Shown one piece after another: positions 10,263 to 22,285 of a stretch of DNA of 64,000 nt. The translations under genes were made by a program, and so were the position numbers. The notes under the pieces were generated by a model, which had not been told where the DNA came from, searched no databases, and saw nothing but the letters and a program-made list of their open reading frames with translations. The number at the start of each line of letters is the position of its first letter. Position 1 is the stretch's first letter. The stretch is taken from contig CM028901.1 in assembly GCA_016801885.1 (NCBI GenBank), forward strand, positions 14,271,095 through 14,335,094, given 5' to 3'. This DNA comes from Toxotes chatareus. Its lineage: Eukaryota; Chordata; Actinopteri; Toxotidae.

Positions 10263-11054
10263 GAAATGAATAAATAAAAATAAACGAAAACTCTGTAACT
10301 GCTGACTGTGTAAGTAAGCAACTGTTAGCTAACATGTTCTCCACATCAACTTAAAAGGTGACATTAATTTTGTGCCTTTTTCTTGTTTATGCTGCCCTTT
10401 AATGTTTACAACTGCAGACTGATACATTGCTGTAAATATCTTTATTTAACATTTGGTGACTTAAAACTTCAAATTAATGACTCATAACTGTTCTATACCA
10501 CACTATTAAATAAGAAGCCATTGGTAAAGACAGAACATACAGCTTATAAATCCTCTGTAAGGAAGGCTTCGAGACAAAAAGAGTCCAAAACAGTATTCTG
10601 TCTGAATTTCAGTATTTCCAAAAGTCATAGTTTTGATACAAAGGTGAAAATGCCTGTTTCCACATGAGCGTCTCCAGGAGCAAGTACAGTAAATACAAAC
10701 TCCTCAGATGTTGACAGAGAAAGTTTTGCAACTCATTCACAGTCTTTCTTTAGTCCTCTTATCTCTTACACTGTTTGCTGTGATTGAATCCTGGTTGTGT
10801 GTATGCCACATTAGACTTAACAACTATACGAAAAAGAAAAAACAAAAAGAAGCTTTGATTTTAAAGGCTGATTATAATGACTAACCACCTCTCAGCAGGG
10901 TTTAATCCTGTCCCTAGGCCACAGCGTGTCACAATAACTCAAATCTACTGTGATACCATTTAGACCATCACCTACTTCTCCCATGTTTTCATCAACACCA
11001 AGTACAACACACCTCTGAGTATTCACTGCTAATACATATGCAAACTAAGCAGTT

Positions 11055-11060
11055 TTTATT
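11055..11060 (-). terminator. Polyadenylation signal, lectin copy B
   Basis: AATAAA on the minus strand about 80 nt after the stop codon at 11142, equivalent to 3481-3486 in copy A. The longer distance is due to a small insertion in copy B around 11073-11100. Confidence 0.6.
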
Positions 11061-11141
11061 CAAAATGGTGAAATTAAATTAGACAATTTATGCTGTGAAG
11101 CAACAGGACAAACTGTAATTAAAGCTCCAGTAATTAAAGCT

Positions 11142-13284
11142 CTAATTAAAGACTTTGCCATTTGGTTGCTTCCTCCATCTCAGTCTGAACTTCTGAGGGA
11201 TCCTGCTGTCCTTCATACGTTTTGTCATCTAAAAGACAGAATAAAACTTATTTTTGACACCAGTTTACTGTTATATTGTTGTGTCGTCAATCCTGAATCA
11301 TTAAGCCAGACTAATGTAAACTGATAGTCAGAGCATTTTATTTATTATTATATCATTTCAGAGTCATATATTGTTTTGAGGGAGAAACTTTGGATCTGGA
11401 ACCACTCTGAAAGTTTTTCAACACATTTACCCTTTAAAGTTTACAGGTGTGGGTTAATACTACTGCATACACAAGTGAGCTTACCGGACCTCTAGAGCCT
11501 GCTCCTCCTCTCTGCTTGAGGCTAAATTAGCCACTAATAGAGTAACACAGTGTTGGCAGTTGAGTTGCATTGTGGGTAATGTAGTTGCCAGGTTTCAAAA
11601 AGGAAGAACAATGTTTATGATAAATGTCCGTGGCTCAAAAGCCCAACCTTTGAGTCAATGCCAAAGTGCTTCAAAATAAGAAGTTCAGCAAACACCATGT
11701 CTTTAAAAATCCAAATGGATTTGGACCTTGGAGCTGAATTCAGTTCACACTGTGCCATCATTCTTACATTACTGTTTAATGGACTGCAGAACAGTCAGTA
11801 ACTGAATCTTGAAAACATAAGGCTAGACCAAAATAAGCACCAAGTTTGATGAACCTTACTTACTGGCTTCTGATCTTTGATCTAACGCTTATAATACGGA
11901 TTGGCCAGAAAACACTGATGGTTCCCAGATACAGTGTTCTGACTTTGTCACATTTTAGTTTTCGGGGAGATGTTAGCCAGAGCATGGCTGTAGATTTTTA
12001 GTCCTGTTTAAATTCATATCACCCAGAGGAAGATTGAGACTTACGTGGTTCAAGACAGCTTCTTGCACTAGAGGATCATTCAGGTCCACAGATCTGTCAG
12101 ACGACACTACAACCTTCAGCACTTTCATCACGGGAACTGCAGAATGAGGATAAAAGTCATGCTTTTAGTGTGTCAACTTTTGAGTTGTAAATCTTTGAGA
12201 AATTAGATCAATTGAAATTAGAATTTTGCAAATTCACTGACATGAAAATTGACTGCTTACCTGAACATATGAATGGATATTTTACGTCACAAAGATGATC
12301 AGCCCACCCTTCCGGTGAAGCCCATACACAACTTTCCTTTCCACCACTGGGTTCGGTGTTTAGCCAAAAACGTAACAAAGAGTCACTTGCGTCAGACCAC
12401 GTCCATCCAAATCTATACAAACCAATCCAGTGATCTGATCCACCAATCATACTCCTGATCTTCTCCTTCTCTTGCTCGTCTCTTATGCTGGTCAAGTCTG
12501 TGTATTTTTCCCTGCAGTTACGCTGAGCTGAAACCCAGGTCATAGGCTCTGTAACTGGGATGTGCTCATTGGTGGACTCTGAAATTATACATCATAATCA
12601 AAAGAGGGAGCGTAAATATAACATGGTCATTCAGTGTTAGACAGGGATAACTGTAAAGTGTAAAATGATAATTAACTGATGCAATTAAATTAAAATTTTA
12701 TCAAATGAATACATTCATAACAATGTAAAATACTGTGGAAAAAGTGCACACTCACCATCATAACACATTGATCTTCTAAGATAATTACAGCCCAAATCAT
12801 TTAGAGCTCCTGTTCCTTGCATTTCGATACACCACTCCAAACCTTGGTAGTTGTCAAAATCTGAACCAAACCAATCTCCAACTTCAGTGTTCCCATCTCT
12901 GTAGAGATATGTATTGTTCAATGACCACTTCCAATCCTTAACGTCATTATAAAGTCCTATCCATGCACGTTGGCCACTGCTATTAAATATTGTTTTCACT
13001 CTGTCCCAGTCCTCTGCCGTCTCTATGGTTGCCAGGTCAACAAAATGCTCCCGACAGTAACTCTGAGCTTCAGTCCAGTTTTTCAACAGCTGCACCAGGT
13101 GGTATTCCCTGGTGGTGCCCAGTGAAAGTCTTGATTGTGCTAAAATGACAAGAATTCATTGGCTGTTTGCAAAAGTTTTAAAATCATATCTCACTTTACT
13201 GTGTGAACAATAATCCATTAAATAGGATTGGATGATTATGCACTAACCCAGAAGCAGCAAGATCACCACTCCTGTCGTTTCCAT
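11142..13284 (-). CDS. Secreted tandem C-type lectin-like protein, copy B
   Basis: Five coding exons on the minus strand: 13248-13284, 12756-13139, 12261-12578, 12045-12136, 11142-11228. Lengths and phases equal those of copy A, giving 918 nt in frame and 305 residues with an intact TAG stop and GT/AG borders. The leader is METTGVVILLLLA. CTLD1 keeps four cysteines and WIGLY but differs from copy A at about 37 residues, mostly in the loops before WIGLY, between the third-quarter Trp and Cys 116, and around Cys 130-138. CTLD2 differs only at residue 184 (Met for Ile) and has the same EPS and WAD replacements of the usual EPN/QPD and WND. The C-terminal tail is the same apart from the residues near the exon 4 donor (AVLNH for ALLNN). 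No frameshift or stop suggests decay. A partner recognised through CTLD1 different from that of copy A is inferred. No orthologue name is assigned. Confidence 0.9.
11530..11736. repeat. Extra intron segment present only in copy B
   Basis: About 207 bp in the last intron of the copy B lectin gene, where copy A runs directly from GCTAAATT to GCTGAATTC (about 3921-3935). A GCT microhomology at the junction and the lack of a target duplication make deletion from copy A as likely as insertion. It includes TTGCATTGTGGGTAATGTAG, which resembles sequence in dispersed teleost repeats. Confidence 0.6.
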
Positions 13285-13308
13285 TCCTTTTTTGTTACGT
13301 TGTATAAG

Positions 13309-13540
13309 CCTGTAATACAGATCAATAGATCAAACAATCAATAAACCCTTAAATGCAGGTATGTATAAATTAGATTTTATTGTTACCAGCACTTACTGTT
13401 CTGTCTCTGATGTTGTGTCCGCGTTGGTTACAACAATATAAGTGATTCTAAATGTTACAGTCCAAAGACATAATGCAAATATGTGCAAAACACATATGTA
13501 ACTTTCCCAGAAAATAGGATATTTTCTGGGAAAGGTACAA
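13309..13540 (-). promoter_or_regulatory. Upstream region and 5' noncoding exon, lectin copy B
   Basis: The 5' UTR intron (donor after 13397, acceptor before 13309) is conserved with copy A. Upstream are a TATA-like TTATATTG near 13434-13443 on the minus strand, an octamer ATGCAAAT at 13473-13480 (plus strand), and a perfect palindrome with 14-bp arms at 13502-13515 and 13521-13534 around a 5-bp spacer. Each arm contains TTCCCAGAA or its complement, a STAT-type site (13504-13512 and 13524-13532). Copy A has only the second arm, so regulation may differ. Confidence 0.55.
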
Positions 13541-13685
13541 ATATGGTGTAGTATTAATAACAATTTACTTTACGTCCACCTGTTCAGCATTCACAAGAAG
13601 CATATCAACATTTTATTAATAGTTCATGACCCATTATAATGTTGTTGTATGTTGTTATAATGTAAGCTGATGTAAGGACATGTTT

Positions 13686-13952
13686 GGTCTGGGTTTGCAT
13701 GTTCTCCCTGTGCTTGCATGGGCTTCCTCCCACAATCCCTAAAACGTGCACATTAGGTTAATTGGCTACTCTACATTGCCTGTAGTTGTGAGTGTGTGCA
13801 TGTGTGGTTGTTTGTCTTTGTGTGTCATCCCTGCGATTGACTGGTGACCAGTCCAGGGTGTACCCCACCTCTTGCCCGTAGTCATCTGGGATAGGCTCCA
13901 GCTCCCCTGCGACCCTGACGTATCAAGGAGTATAGAAAAAAAATGGATGGAA
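13686..13952 (+). mobile_element. Teleost LINE 3' tail, copy in block B
   Basis: Same insertion as 5959-6244 at the equivalent place, with the same A-rich ATGGATGG end. It is about 20 bp shorter because of small deletions near 13723-13740. Confidence 0.65.
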
Positions 13953-15494
13953 GTTCAGACTATAACATTTAGCTTCAACAATAACAGGATAGTGAAAAGT
14001 GTTCACAGGGTTATTCTATTACTTGTAGCACAAAAGCACAGTGCCCAAATCATGGAAACTCACAACTGTTAATCCTGTGCCCAAAAACCCATAAGAAACT
14101 ATTGTGAATGACTTTCAACCATCATTTCTGACCTTCTAGCGAGTCGTCTAACTTCCTCTGTGGCCAGACACTTGAACCCACTTCAGCTTGTTTCCAAAAT
14201 TCACAGAGGCACAAACAGTGCACTTCAGTATGTTTCATGTCATTATTAAATATCTTATGCAACCTACAGGATGTGTTTGAACTTTGCTGGTTGATTTTTG
14301 TTCAGTTTCCAACTCGATGAAAATATGAAGACTCGTTGATCTTGGTGTTAATGGTGGGTTCATTTACACTCAGCCACAGAGTCTGTGTCCGTGGAGCAAT
14401 GTCTGACCTGCTCACTGTAGGAATTTACAGTGTAAGGCAGTTGTATGAATCAGGTATCAATAAAATACTGTTTTCCTGCTGGTACTTAAATGTAAGTACA
14501 GTGGAAAACAACTGGGAACAAGGGAGTAACAATTAGATCATTTAATTAAATAATGTGTACCTGCAGGGTACAGTACTGACAAGAAAAAAGAAGTTTCTTT
14601 TAATACCATGGCTCTTACTGTGTAATCAAAAAGGAAAAGCACACATTATGTTACAGTCCAATTATGTATAAGTGGCACCAAAGAAACATACAGGACCATT
14701 CCCACAGATGTGTCCAATGAAGTGATTTTTACTGTAATAAAAAATAAATATAAACATGAAAACAAATTAAATAGCCTGTTAAACATTTACAGCATTCAAA
14801 GATTTTGTCACAAATCTATTCTCTACTTAGTTCTAAAAAGAAATTACCACAATCTCCTAAACGTTTGTAAGCATGGGTCAGAGTTTCTGTACAGCTACAC
14901 ACATTTTCCAATCCAGTTTGGTTTTATAAATCCCAGCCTTTTCAGAAGAAGTGGCAAGTTTCTAGCACCTGTTTTTTTTTTTTTTTTTTACACAACAGTT
15001 AGAAACGAGACCTAAACTGGAAAGTCAACAGTAAAGTGACTAGAATAGTCACTCTGTCACTCTGTTTTGGGTGTTTGTTTGTTTTTTTTTTGTTTGTGTG
15101 CTGTAGTGTACTATACACATTTTCATTTTCTCAGTGGTATCTTGTTTGCTCTGTATTTGCTCTTTTCATATGGTCCATTATCTCTGATCTGTACAAACAA
15201 CATTTGTAAATCACAGTGGCTTTCAACACCCAGAAAAACTGAGACATAGAACTGATTTAAATAAGATTTGCATGTGACGGAGTTGAACATACAAATGATG
15301 GCTCATCATCTTTCCTGTTTTCCAGACTATTTGACCTTGAAGTATTTTGCCATTGATTTCATTACATAACGTATGTAAAGAGAAAGTTCAGTCTTGAGTT
15401 TCAAGTCACTGTGACCTTTTTTGGTATTTAACCAAGATCACAATGTTTCCCTCACTCTAATCAAGTGCTTTGAGTGCCTAAACATACCCATAAA
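13953..15494. other. Flank of lectin copy B, no gene seen
   Basis: About 13953-14227 and 15007-15494 match copy A flanks; 14228-15006 does not and includes a T run near 14971-14989. No splice-bordered exon or recognisable protein was found. Confidence 0.5.
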
Positions 15495-16109
15495 TGTTAA
15501 GGCGGCGTGGGAAGCGGCCAAGTTTACAGGCTAAACCCAAATGCAGAACTCAGAGGCAAGGTGGTGCTGTGTACAGTCTTTATTGCAATTATGGCGAGGT
15601 GAGGGGAAGAGTGGCTGCTCTCAGTTGAGGCAAGGCGAAGTCCGTAGTGGAGTGATAATGGATCGAATGGTCGATGGAGCGTGGGAAGGAGGCAGGAGTC
15701 CAGGGATGATATTTCAGGCGGTGCAGAATGGACAGGTGATCCTACAGAACGAGACGAAGACAAGATGAGAATAGGAATGACGGCTGGAATCAAAACACGG
15801 TAAATAACTAGTACAAAACTTTCTGGGCCAACGTGTCTACCCGGGACGTGGTCTGACGAACTGGCGACGACAGGACTGCAGAGCTGGTTTAAATCACCAG
15901 TCGGAGGTGGAAGGCTGATGATTGACTCAGGACAGCTGTGTCAATTAGGGAACGGACGTCCCCACACTCCATCCTAGCGAGAGAGCCACACACATACACA
16001 CACCACAGACCAAACAGACAAACGAGGACAAACAACCCACACAAGGCAGGGGATACACAGGACACAAAAGGAAGGAGGAGGGAACCCTGAATTAACCCTT
16101 AACAATAAA
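15490..16109 (-). mobile_element. Solo LTR with 5-bp target duplication
   Basis: A 610-bp insertion (15495-16104) begins TGTTAAGG and ends CCTTAACA, the TG...CA ends of a retroelement long terminal repeat, flanked by ATAAA at 15490-15494 and 16105-16109. Copy A keeps the empty site near 7686-7705 (CCCATAAAAATGTTAATCC), so insertion followed the duplication. AATAAA read on the minus strand (TTTATT near 15579) suggests minus orientation. No internal gag/pol sequence accompanies it, so it is most simply a product of LTR-LTR recombination. The superfamily was not identified. Confidence 0.8.
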
Positions 16110-16220
16110 AACATTAATCCTGCTTTAACTATAAGTTTATCATGTATGCAAAACACTGATTTCCCCACAAGATATATGAATGTTTTGCAGATGTGTTAAT
16201 GTTTTAAGAGATTTTCATTA

Positions 16221-18180
16221 AAAAAAATTCCGCTATACGTTGATAGAAAAACATCATTTGAGCACTATGTTGACATCTTAATGAATTCAAATTTGCTGCT
16301 GCAAATTAGTTTCTGGGAGACAGGGTTAGATAATCTTTTAGCATCATCAGACACTTCCAACTGAGCTCAAAACTGGTCCATCCAGATAAACCATGAGGGG
16401 TGTATGAGGCACAGTAATAAACTAAATAAATAATAATAATAATAAATAAATTGCTGTCATAGACTTTTTTTTTTTTAATCTTATGTATGTGTGTGTATAG
16501 TATGTGTATGAAAGCATTCACCAGAAAAATCCAAAGAACCAAAGTGCCTGATATTAGCCCTACATACTGCAGATGTTAGAACATAAGCACTGTCTTTTGA
16601 GGTTTTTCATGTTAAAGAATATTAGATTTACCAGTGGTTTTGTCCAACATTTTGTAAATTGCTTAGATTCAGCTCAAACACCTCTGCCGTTATCAGGAAT
16701 CCACCCAGTTATAGGTAAATAATTGTTTTTATTCTATACAAAATTACAAGGAAATTAGATTCCTTTTTGTCCTTGGTAAGATATGCATCAGTAAGAAAAG
16801 AATAAAAAGAATCGATCCCCAAAATAGTGCTAAAGCAGCCAACATGTTTTACATATAGAGCATATTCGTTTGTATTGTATGGCAACTGAAAGTTTTTCAA
16901 ATGAGAATTATTTCTTTGCTGAAAAGGAACCGTTCTTGGCTCTCTGTTTTCCCTGCATCAGCTCCCTGCCAATTGTTTCTGGTGGCTAAAGCTTCTTAAG
17001 CTAAATTACCACAAAATCAAACTATCCCCAGTCTTTGATTCTGTATATGATAAATGATTGATTGTGGTCATTAGCGAGACAGAACACTGAGCTCTCCTCT
17101 GCGCTTCAAACTAATTGTGGCCTGCAAGGCTGGAAGTTCTTAGTGATCTGATTCAGGTAATTATTCCGCACTTTCATTTTCCCACTGAGGTCTTGCAAGA
17201 GTCTTACAGCCACATGCTGAAATGACCTGGCATTACTGCTAATCTGTCCTCCAAAGCCACGGCTCTCCTGCTCTCTCACACTATCAGTTGAGGAGAGATC
17301 CTCTCTGCGGGTATTAGCCTATAAAGTAAGGACTGGAGGATACAAGTCATCATTAGAGTATCACAACTGGGAGCAATCTGAATGCAAAGAGGAGGACAGT
17401 GGTGCAGGAATGGATCTAACTCACAGGACAAATCTCTTGTAACTAAACACCGCATGTCTTCAAATGTTGGGATTATTTCTGAGAGTGCAAAAGCACAGTA
17501 TTGCAACTTAGACTTGCATCACACTGAGCAGGATGTATTGTAATGATCAAAGCTCACAAATCTGGACAGTAATACTGATGACAATGATGACGCACATATT
17601 GAAAATCTTCCATTCCATTTCTTGTTATTTCTTCATTGTCAGTTTCCTCTCCCATATACGGTTTGGAATCCGAGTATTTCTTTATCATGATCCTGTGATG
17701 GTCTTATCTTTATGAAAAACAGCAATGCCACCAGAGCAACAAAGTCTCTTATCAAAATCATCAATCAAAAATACAAGCCCCTTCTACGAAAGTACAGTTT
17801 CTGTGAGACAACATATGCCAGCAAGGAACACATTCTTTATTTTACAACGTTAAAAGATGACAACCTGGTGAAATCAAGGGTATTGGAATGTCATGTCAAG
17901 GCAGGTCAAGTCATATGAGTAGCTGTAACTCTTACTGATAATCTTTTTTTGTGCGGCCACAGCTGCAGTCACCATTTTGGGCAAGCTGAATTTGGGGTTT
18001 TTGGTTTTCCTCTGATCACCAATGGGTGCTGGGCTATGTCATGGTTATACTTTTGGCACCAATTCTGTTCACTTCAGTAAGGAGACCATGACCTTCAGCA
18101 TGCACCTGGATATTGAATCAGTGTGAAGCAGCACTTTTAAATATGAAGCCATGGCACTATGCTGGAAAATGGTGTATTAA
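16221..18180. other. Intergenic, no gene seen
   Basis: AT-rich DNA without recognisable exons. The stretch 17060-17330 has more balanced composition and few simple repeats, but nothing diagnostic. Confidence 0.5.
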
Positions 18181-18189
18181 TAACCTTGG

Positions 18190-18480
18190 ATTTGGAGTTG
18201 CTGCACCACGTAAAGGTGTTCAAGTATCTTGGTGTCTCATTTGTGAGTAAGGGTGAGATAAATCTTGAGATCAACACGGCAAATTAAGGTGTGCTGGTAA
18301 GTTCAGGTAAGGAGGCTAAAGTCTGAAAATGAAGCTTTTTAGTGTGTCAATCTTATGCTCAAAGCCTGATCAATGCATATGAATTCATGGTCTTAACCAA
18401 AAGAATTAGGTCACGGATGCAAGCAGCAGAGAAGAGCTTCCAGCTTGCTGTGTCAGTATGGTTTGGAGTGTAACCACTGC
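18190..18480 (+). pseudogene. Non-LTR reverse transcriptase remnant (C-terminal part)
   Basis: One frame from about 18205 reads KVFKYLGVSFVSKGEINLEINTA, split here as KVFKYLGVSFVSKG and EINLEINTA. Further on another frame gives EFMVLTKRIRSRMQAAEKSF. These resemble the FKYLGVLFTSDG and HELWVMTERTRSRVQAAE regions of a widespread teleost LINE polymerase. Stops and frameshifts between them show it is dead. The family was not determined. Confidence 0.65.
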
Positions 18481-18542
18481 TCCTTTGCACTCAATGGACG
18501 CTGTTAAGGCACTTTGGGTATTTGCTTAGGTCACCTCACTGT

Positions 18543-18594
18543 AAAATGCATTTAAAAAAAGAACTAAATTTGGTTCTTTTTTAATATGCATTTT
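18543..18594. repeat. Hairpin with 22-bp arms
   Basis: Arms 18543-18564 and 18573-18594 are inverted copies with two mismatches around an 8-nt loop (AAAATGCAT...AAAAAAGAAC). It lies just past the LINE remnant and could be a small fold-back element or its tail. No target duplication was recognised. Confidence 0.7.
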
Positions 18595-18599
18595 CAGGC

Positions 18600-21500
18600 C
18601 CTAAAAGAGTCCCTGACTGACCTTGCAGCACTGTGCGTCACTCACTTACTGGACAAACACAAACCTCACAGCTGCTGTCTTTAGGGTTCTTTGGATGTGG
18701 TGGAAATTCAAATAGAAATAACCAATGCAAGTGTAGTCCTTGTGGCTCTTAGGATCTGGAACTATTTGACAGAAAAAAGGGCAAGCCATAGAAGGCGGTA
18801 TTCGCTGACTGTGCTTGCCTGGCAATATAAGGGTTAATAAAAATCCTCAAGCTACAATCATGTTACTTCATCAACATGAATGAAATGTGGTGTAATTCAG
18901 TTCAAGTTTGCAACCCCACCTCCACCCCCATTACTAGCTACACACACAGTCGTACACAGCAATCTCTCTCGCATGACATCAATGCAATTACCCCCGCACC
19001 AAATCATCTCTTACATCTGCCATCCTACAGATGTCAGGGCGCCTGCAGCATCATACATTCTATTCATGACAATCCTGATCATTTGTTTATGTGCAGATTT
19101 GTCAGTGACTGTAGCTTCATTATTACACATTGTCAGAAGCACCTCCAGAACTATACATCATTTGCTATATTACTATGAATTATGTATTAGTCTCATGTTT
19201 GAGACTGTGCATGCGTGTGTGGCCTCACAAGCTGGATGTGTGGACTACAGCAGGGGAATGTTAATGGACGTCTCTGCCGCTGCCTCTTGACAGTGGTTCA
19301 TTTTGTGGTAATCATCGATTGTGATGCTGTTCTTTTGCCCGAGGACATGCAGGCAGATGTACAGCACAGACATGGACATCACTGATAAACCCTCTAGAGG
19401 GCTGCAGTCACATTTGACTGGCATTATTGGCCGATTGTTAAGCTCTCACTCCATTCAGTTCAATTTCAGTTCAGTATGAAGCAGTTTACTCACTCAGTAA
19501 GCATATTATATACATCTAAGACAACTCAATATTGATAAAAAAAAAAAAAATTGAATGTCTAATTATCAGCTTTACAATATAACAATACAATTACATTATT
19601 CAGTGGAGAAAGAAAACACTGCAAAATGAGAAAAGGATCCAATAAAGTGGCAATCCTTGAATTTATTAAGTCATTTATTATTTATAGGTTATTAGGCTTT
19701 ATATTTGGTGCTTTGGTGCTTGTTTATTGTGTAATGTTTCTGTTCTGCACTCTCAGATTGTCAGTCACACAGTTTTCAATACTACTAAGTTTTTCTTACA
19801 TGTTTATCTAGCAGGGTTAGAGTTTACAAAAAGTGATGGATATTGCCATTAATTAATGTGTGAAGATATTTTAACAATAACAACACAAGTTACTGACATT
19901 ATTATACATAATATAAATTATAAATGCGTAAACATGGAAATTGAATCCACATATTTTTCCTGGGCTTTCACCATACATGTTGACTTGTTTTAATGTGACT
20001 GGCAGTTTTCTGTTGGCTGCTAGGATACTCAGCTTGGTTGTTTGACCTATAGCCCTGTCAGCAGCTGGGTAGGATTTCTTAACTGAGCTATCACCGAGAC
20101 AATAACTTGTACTTTCTGTGACTGTGGAAATCTGATGTTTCCAGATAATCAACAGAGATGCTCAAATGTGGTTGAGTGAAAAACATAGTCAAGAAAAAAA
20201 CATTACTCAATGAACCACAGCTGCTTTCCTCTTTCCATCATTCTGATTTCTCTTTCATCAGTCCATCCAGAACCAGTGGTTTCTTTTTGAATGATTTTAT
20301 GAACTGCAGCTCAGTGTTTCTGTTTTTGAGGTTTGCCAAAGGTTTGCATGAGGTAATGGACATGAAGTCTTCTCTTGATTGTTTACAAGAAAACATGTCC
20401 ACCTACATCCTGAAGAACATCCTTGACTTGCTGTGCAGTCAGGAATGTTTTTCTTGTGCACACTTGCTTTTCAAGAATGTACCAAACTGGGCTGCGCTGA
20501 ACTGAGCTGTCAGATAAATCTTTGTGGACCCAAAAGGACAGTAGCCTGTAAGATTTTGAACATTACAGTAGCTACATGCCACTTTCAGAATAACCCATTG
20601 TGTTTTCACACCTAATCAGACAATATCAAGCTAATATCTAACATGCAAACTCTACTGACTACCTTCAATTAATAGAAAAAATAACAGTAAATGTACAACA
20701 GACATTTTCACTGCAGATACTTTGACTTGTTATTGCCACTAATAACATATAGACAGCTCTGTTCTTTTTTGATGACAAGAGGACTTGTTATATGACCTTA
20801 TGATTCTGGTTTTCCATCTTGCGAGCAATCCTCACAAAAGCTTGAAAATCTCACTTTGTATATCTTCAGTGTGTTGCAGACCACAGTGACGCAGATTCCA
20901 TCTCCTACTCTGTATTGTCACTTATTTCCTGCTGCTACAAGACCCTGTATGACACTTTTTTTCAAAAGTGATGAAATTATTTGACAGTGTCTTCAGTGCT
21001 TTCAGAATATCTGCTTTCAAAAAACTGTCCTCTACCTTGTTCATCTTTTCTTGGCACCTTTGGATTCAATTTGATTGGTGAGTGAGGTAGAGGCCTGACA
21101 TCTAGATGGCATAGCTTCAGTGTCCATAACCAGGCGTCTGCCTCTTTGGGCAGTACAGTACATTTCTAAAGCTTAAGTTAAAGTTGTATAAAGTAGTAGT
21201 TGACCTCACAAAATTGTTGCCTGTTGTATTTTCATCTTTTGCAATCCCCTTTCTGTCTCTCCATTTCAAAGAAATTGGAGATGTATCAAGAATTAATAAA
21301 TTTTCCTGGAACAGGGTTCAAAACAGCGTTTTCTAAAAACAAAGCAACCAGACAGTTATGTGTCAGTCCCTCACAGAGCAGTAGGCTGAGACACTTGAAC
21401 TGACAACATGAATTGTCATCATTTTACATTGTCACTCACTGTTTCATAACTGTAATTTTCAAAGTAGTTTGAATGATATAGGCACATTCTTTGTTCCATG

Positions 21501-21940
21501 GCACTGCATGCTGTATAGATTTTACAAAAAAAGCAACACAATTTTACTTATAATTTACGTTTTTTATAAGTTATGAATACTTATGAACTTACAAAATTAT
21601 AAAAAATTATAAAACACTGAGAGCAGTGAACCAAAAACGTAAAGTTATAGAAGAGCTAAACAGTGAGTTGAAACTCACTTCAAATCTCTGTAAAACAGAA
21701 AAGAGTCGCAGATGATAATTTTCTGAGGGATTCACCACTTAAGGTTAAGAAGATCATTTCCAATTAGGATAGTATACTTTGTCTGCCTTCTCTGATATTA
21801 GAGCTTCTTTTTTTGATAAAAACCAGTAGTACCAGTATTTTCTACTTTACTTTTTACTTGCCCATACCAGCAAATGTTATAACATGATACCTTGCTTAAC
21901 TAAGATACTGACCATGGTACACATTACACAGTACCTGCTA
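18600..21940. other. Intergenic, no gene seen
   Basis: No supported gene. Open frames at 18876-19290, 19871-20152 and 20176-20505 lack splice borders and recognisable motifs. The 20.2-21.1 kb part has non-repetitive composition that might be decayed transposon coding DNA, but I cannot name a family. Confidence 0.45.
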
Positions 21941-21944
21941 AAGG

Positions 21945-22285
21945 TCAGCATGTTAGCATTTCACTAATGTTAACATTTAGCTCACTGTACTGTTTAGTCT
22001 TGTTCCACTGTGTTCTCACTGAAACTGAGATCCCATTTTCAAGTAAATCAGTCTTAAAAACAATCTGGATTTCGACCAGAATTTTTAACTGACCCATTGA
22101 ATTTATGGTTGTCCATTTTAAAGAATCAGACCAACAGTAGAAAATAGTATCATCTGCATAAAGGTTGATATTACAGGTTTGCAAAGACATGACCGTATTA
22201 CTTATATAAATAGTGCAGGACTAGTCTTAAGATTGAACCCTGTGGGACACCTTTTGTTACTGGGAAAAGCTCTGATCACATCTTA
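21945..22285 (-). pseudogene. Non-LTR reverse transcriptase remnant (core motifs)
   Basis: On the minus strand one frame reads FPVTKGVPQGSIL followed, after a frameshift and a stop, by NINLYADDTIFYC. GVPQGS and YADD are the core reverse-transcriptase motifs of L2/CR1/Rex-type elements. Residues after the YADD block lose similarity, and no endonuclease or 3' tail is attached. It is a decayed fragment. Confidence 0.8.

Larger units (their letters stand above)
10264..16220. repeat. Tandem duplication block, copy B
   Basis: Counterpart of 2684-7825 in the same orientation, starting at GAAATGAATAAAT (10264) against GAGATGAATAAAT (2683). It contains the second lectin gene, the shared LINE tail, about 207 bp of extra intron sequence (11530-11736) and a 610-bp solo LTR (15495-16104) absent from copy A. 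The segment 14228-15006 has no counterpart at the equivalent place in copy A. Confidence 0.9.

Noticed and set aside
9992..10321. 109-codon minus-strand open frame
   Set aside because: It spans the hAT tip, the RT scrap and the duplication junction, so it is a chance composite.
15495..16104. piggyBac-type insertion at TTAA
   Set aside because: TTAA lies inside the TGTTAAGG/CCTTAACA ends. The ATAAA duplication outside TG...CA and the empty site in copy A fit an LTR better.
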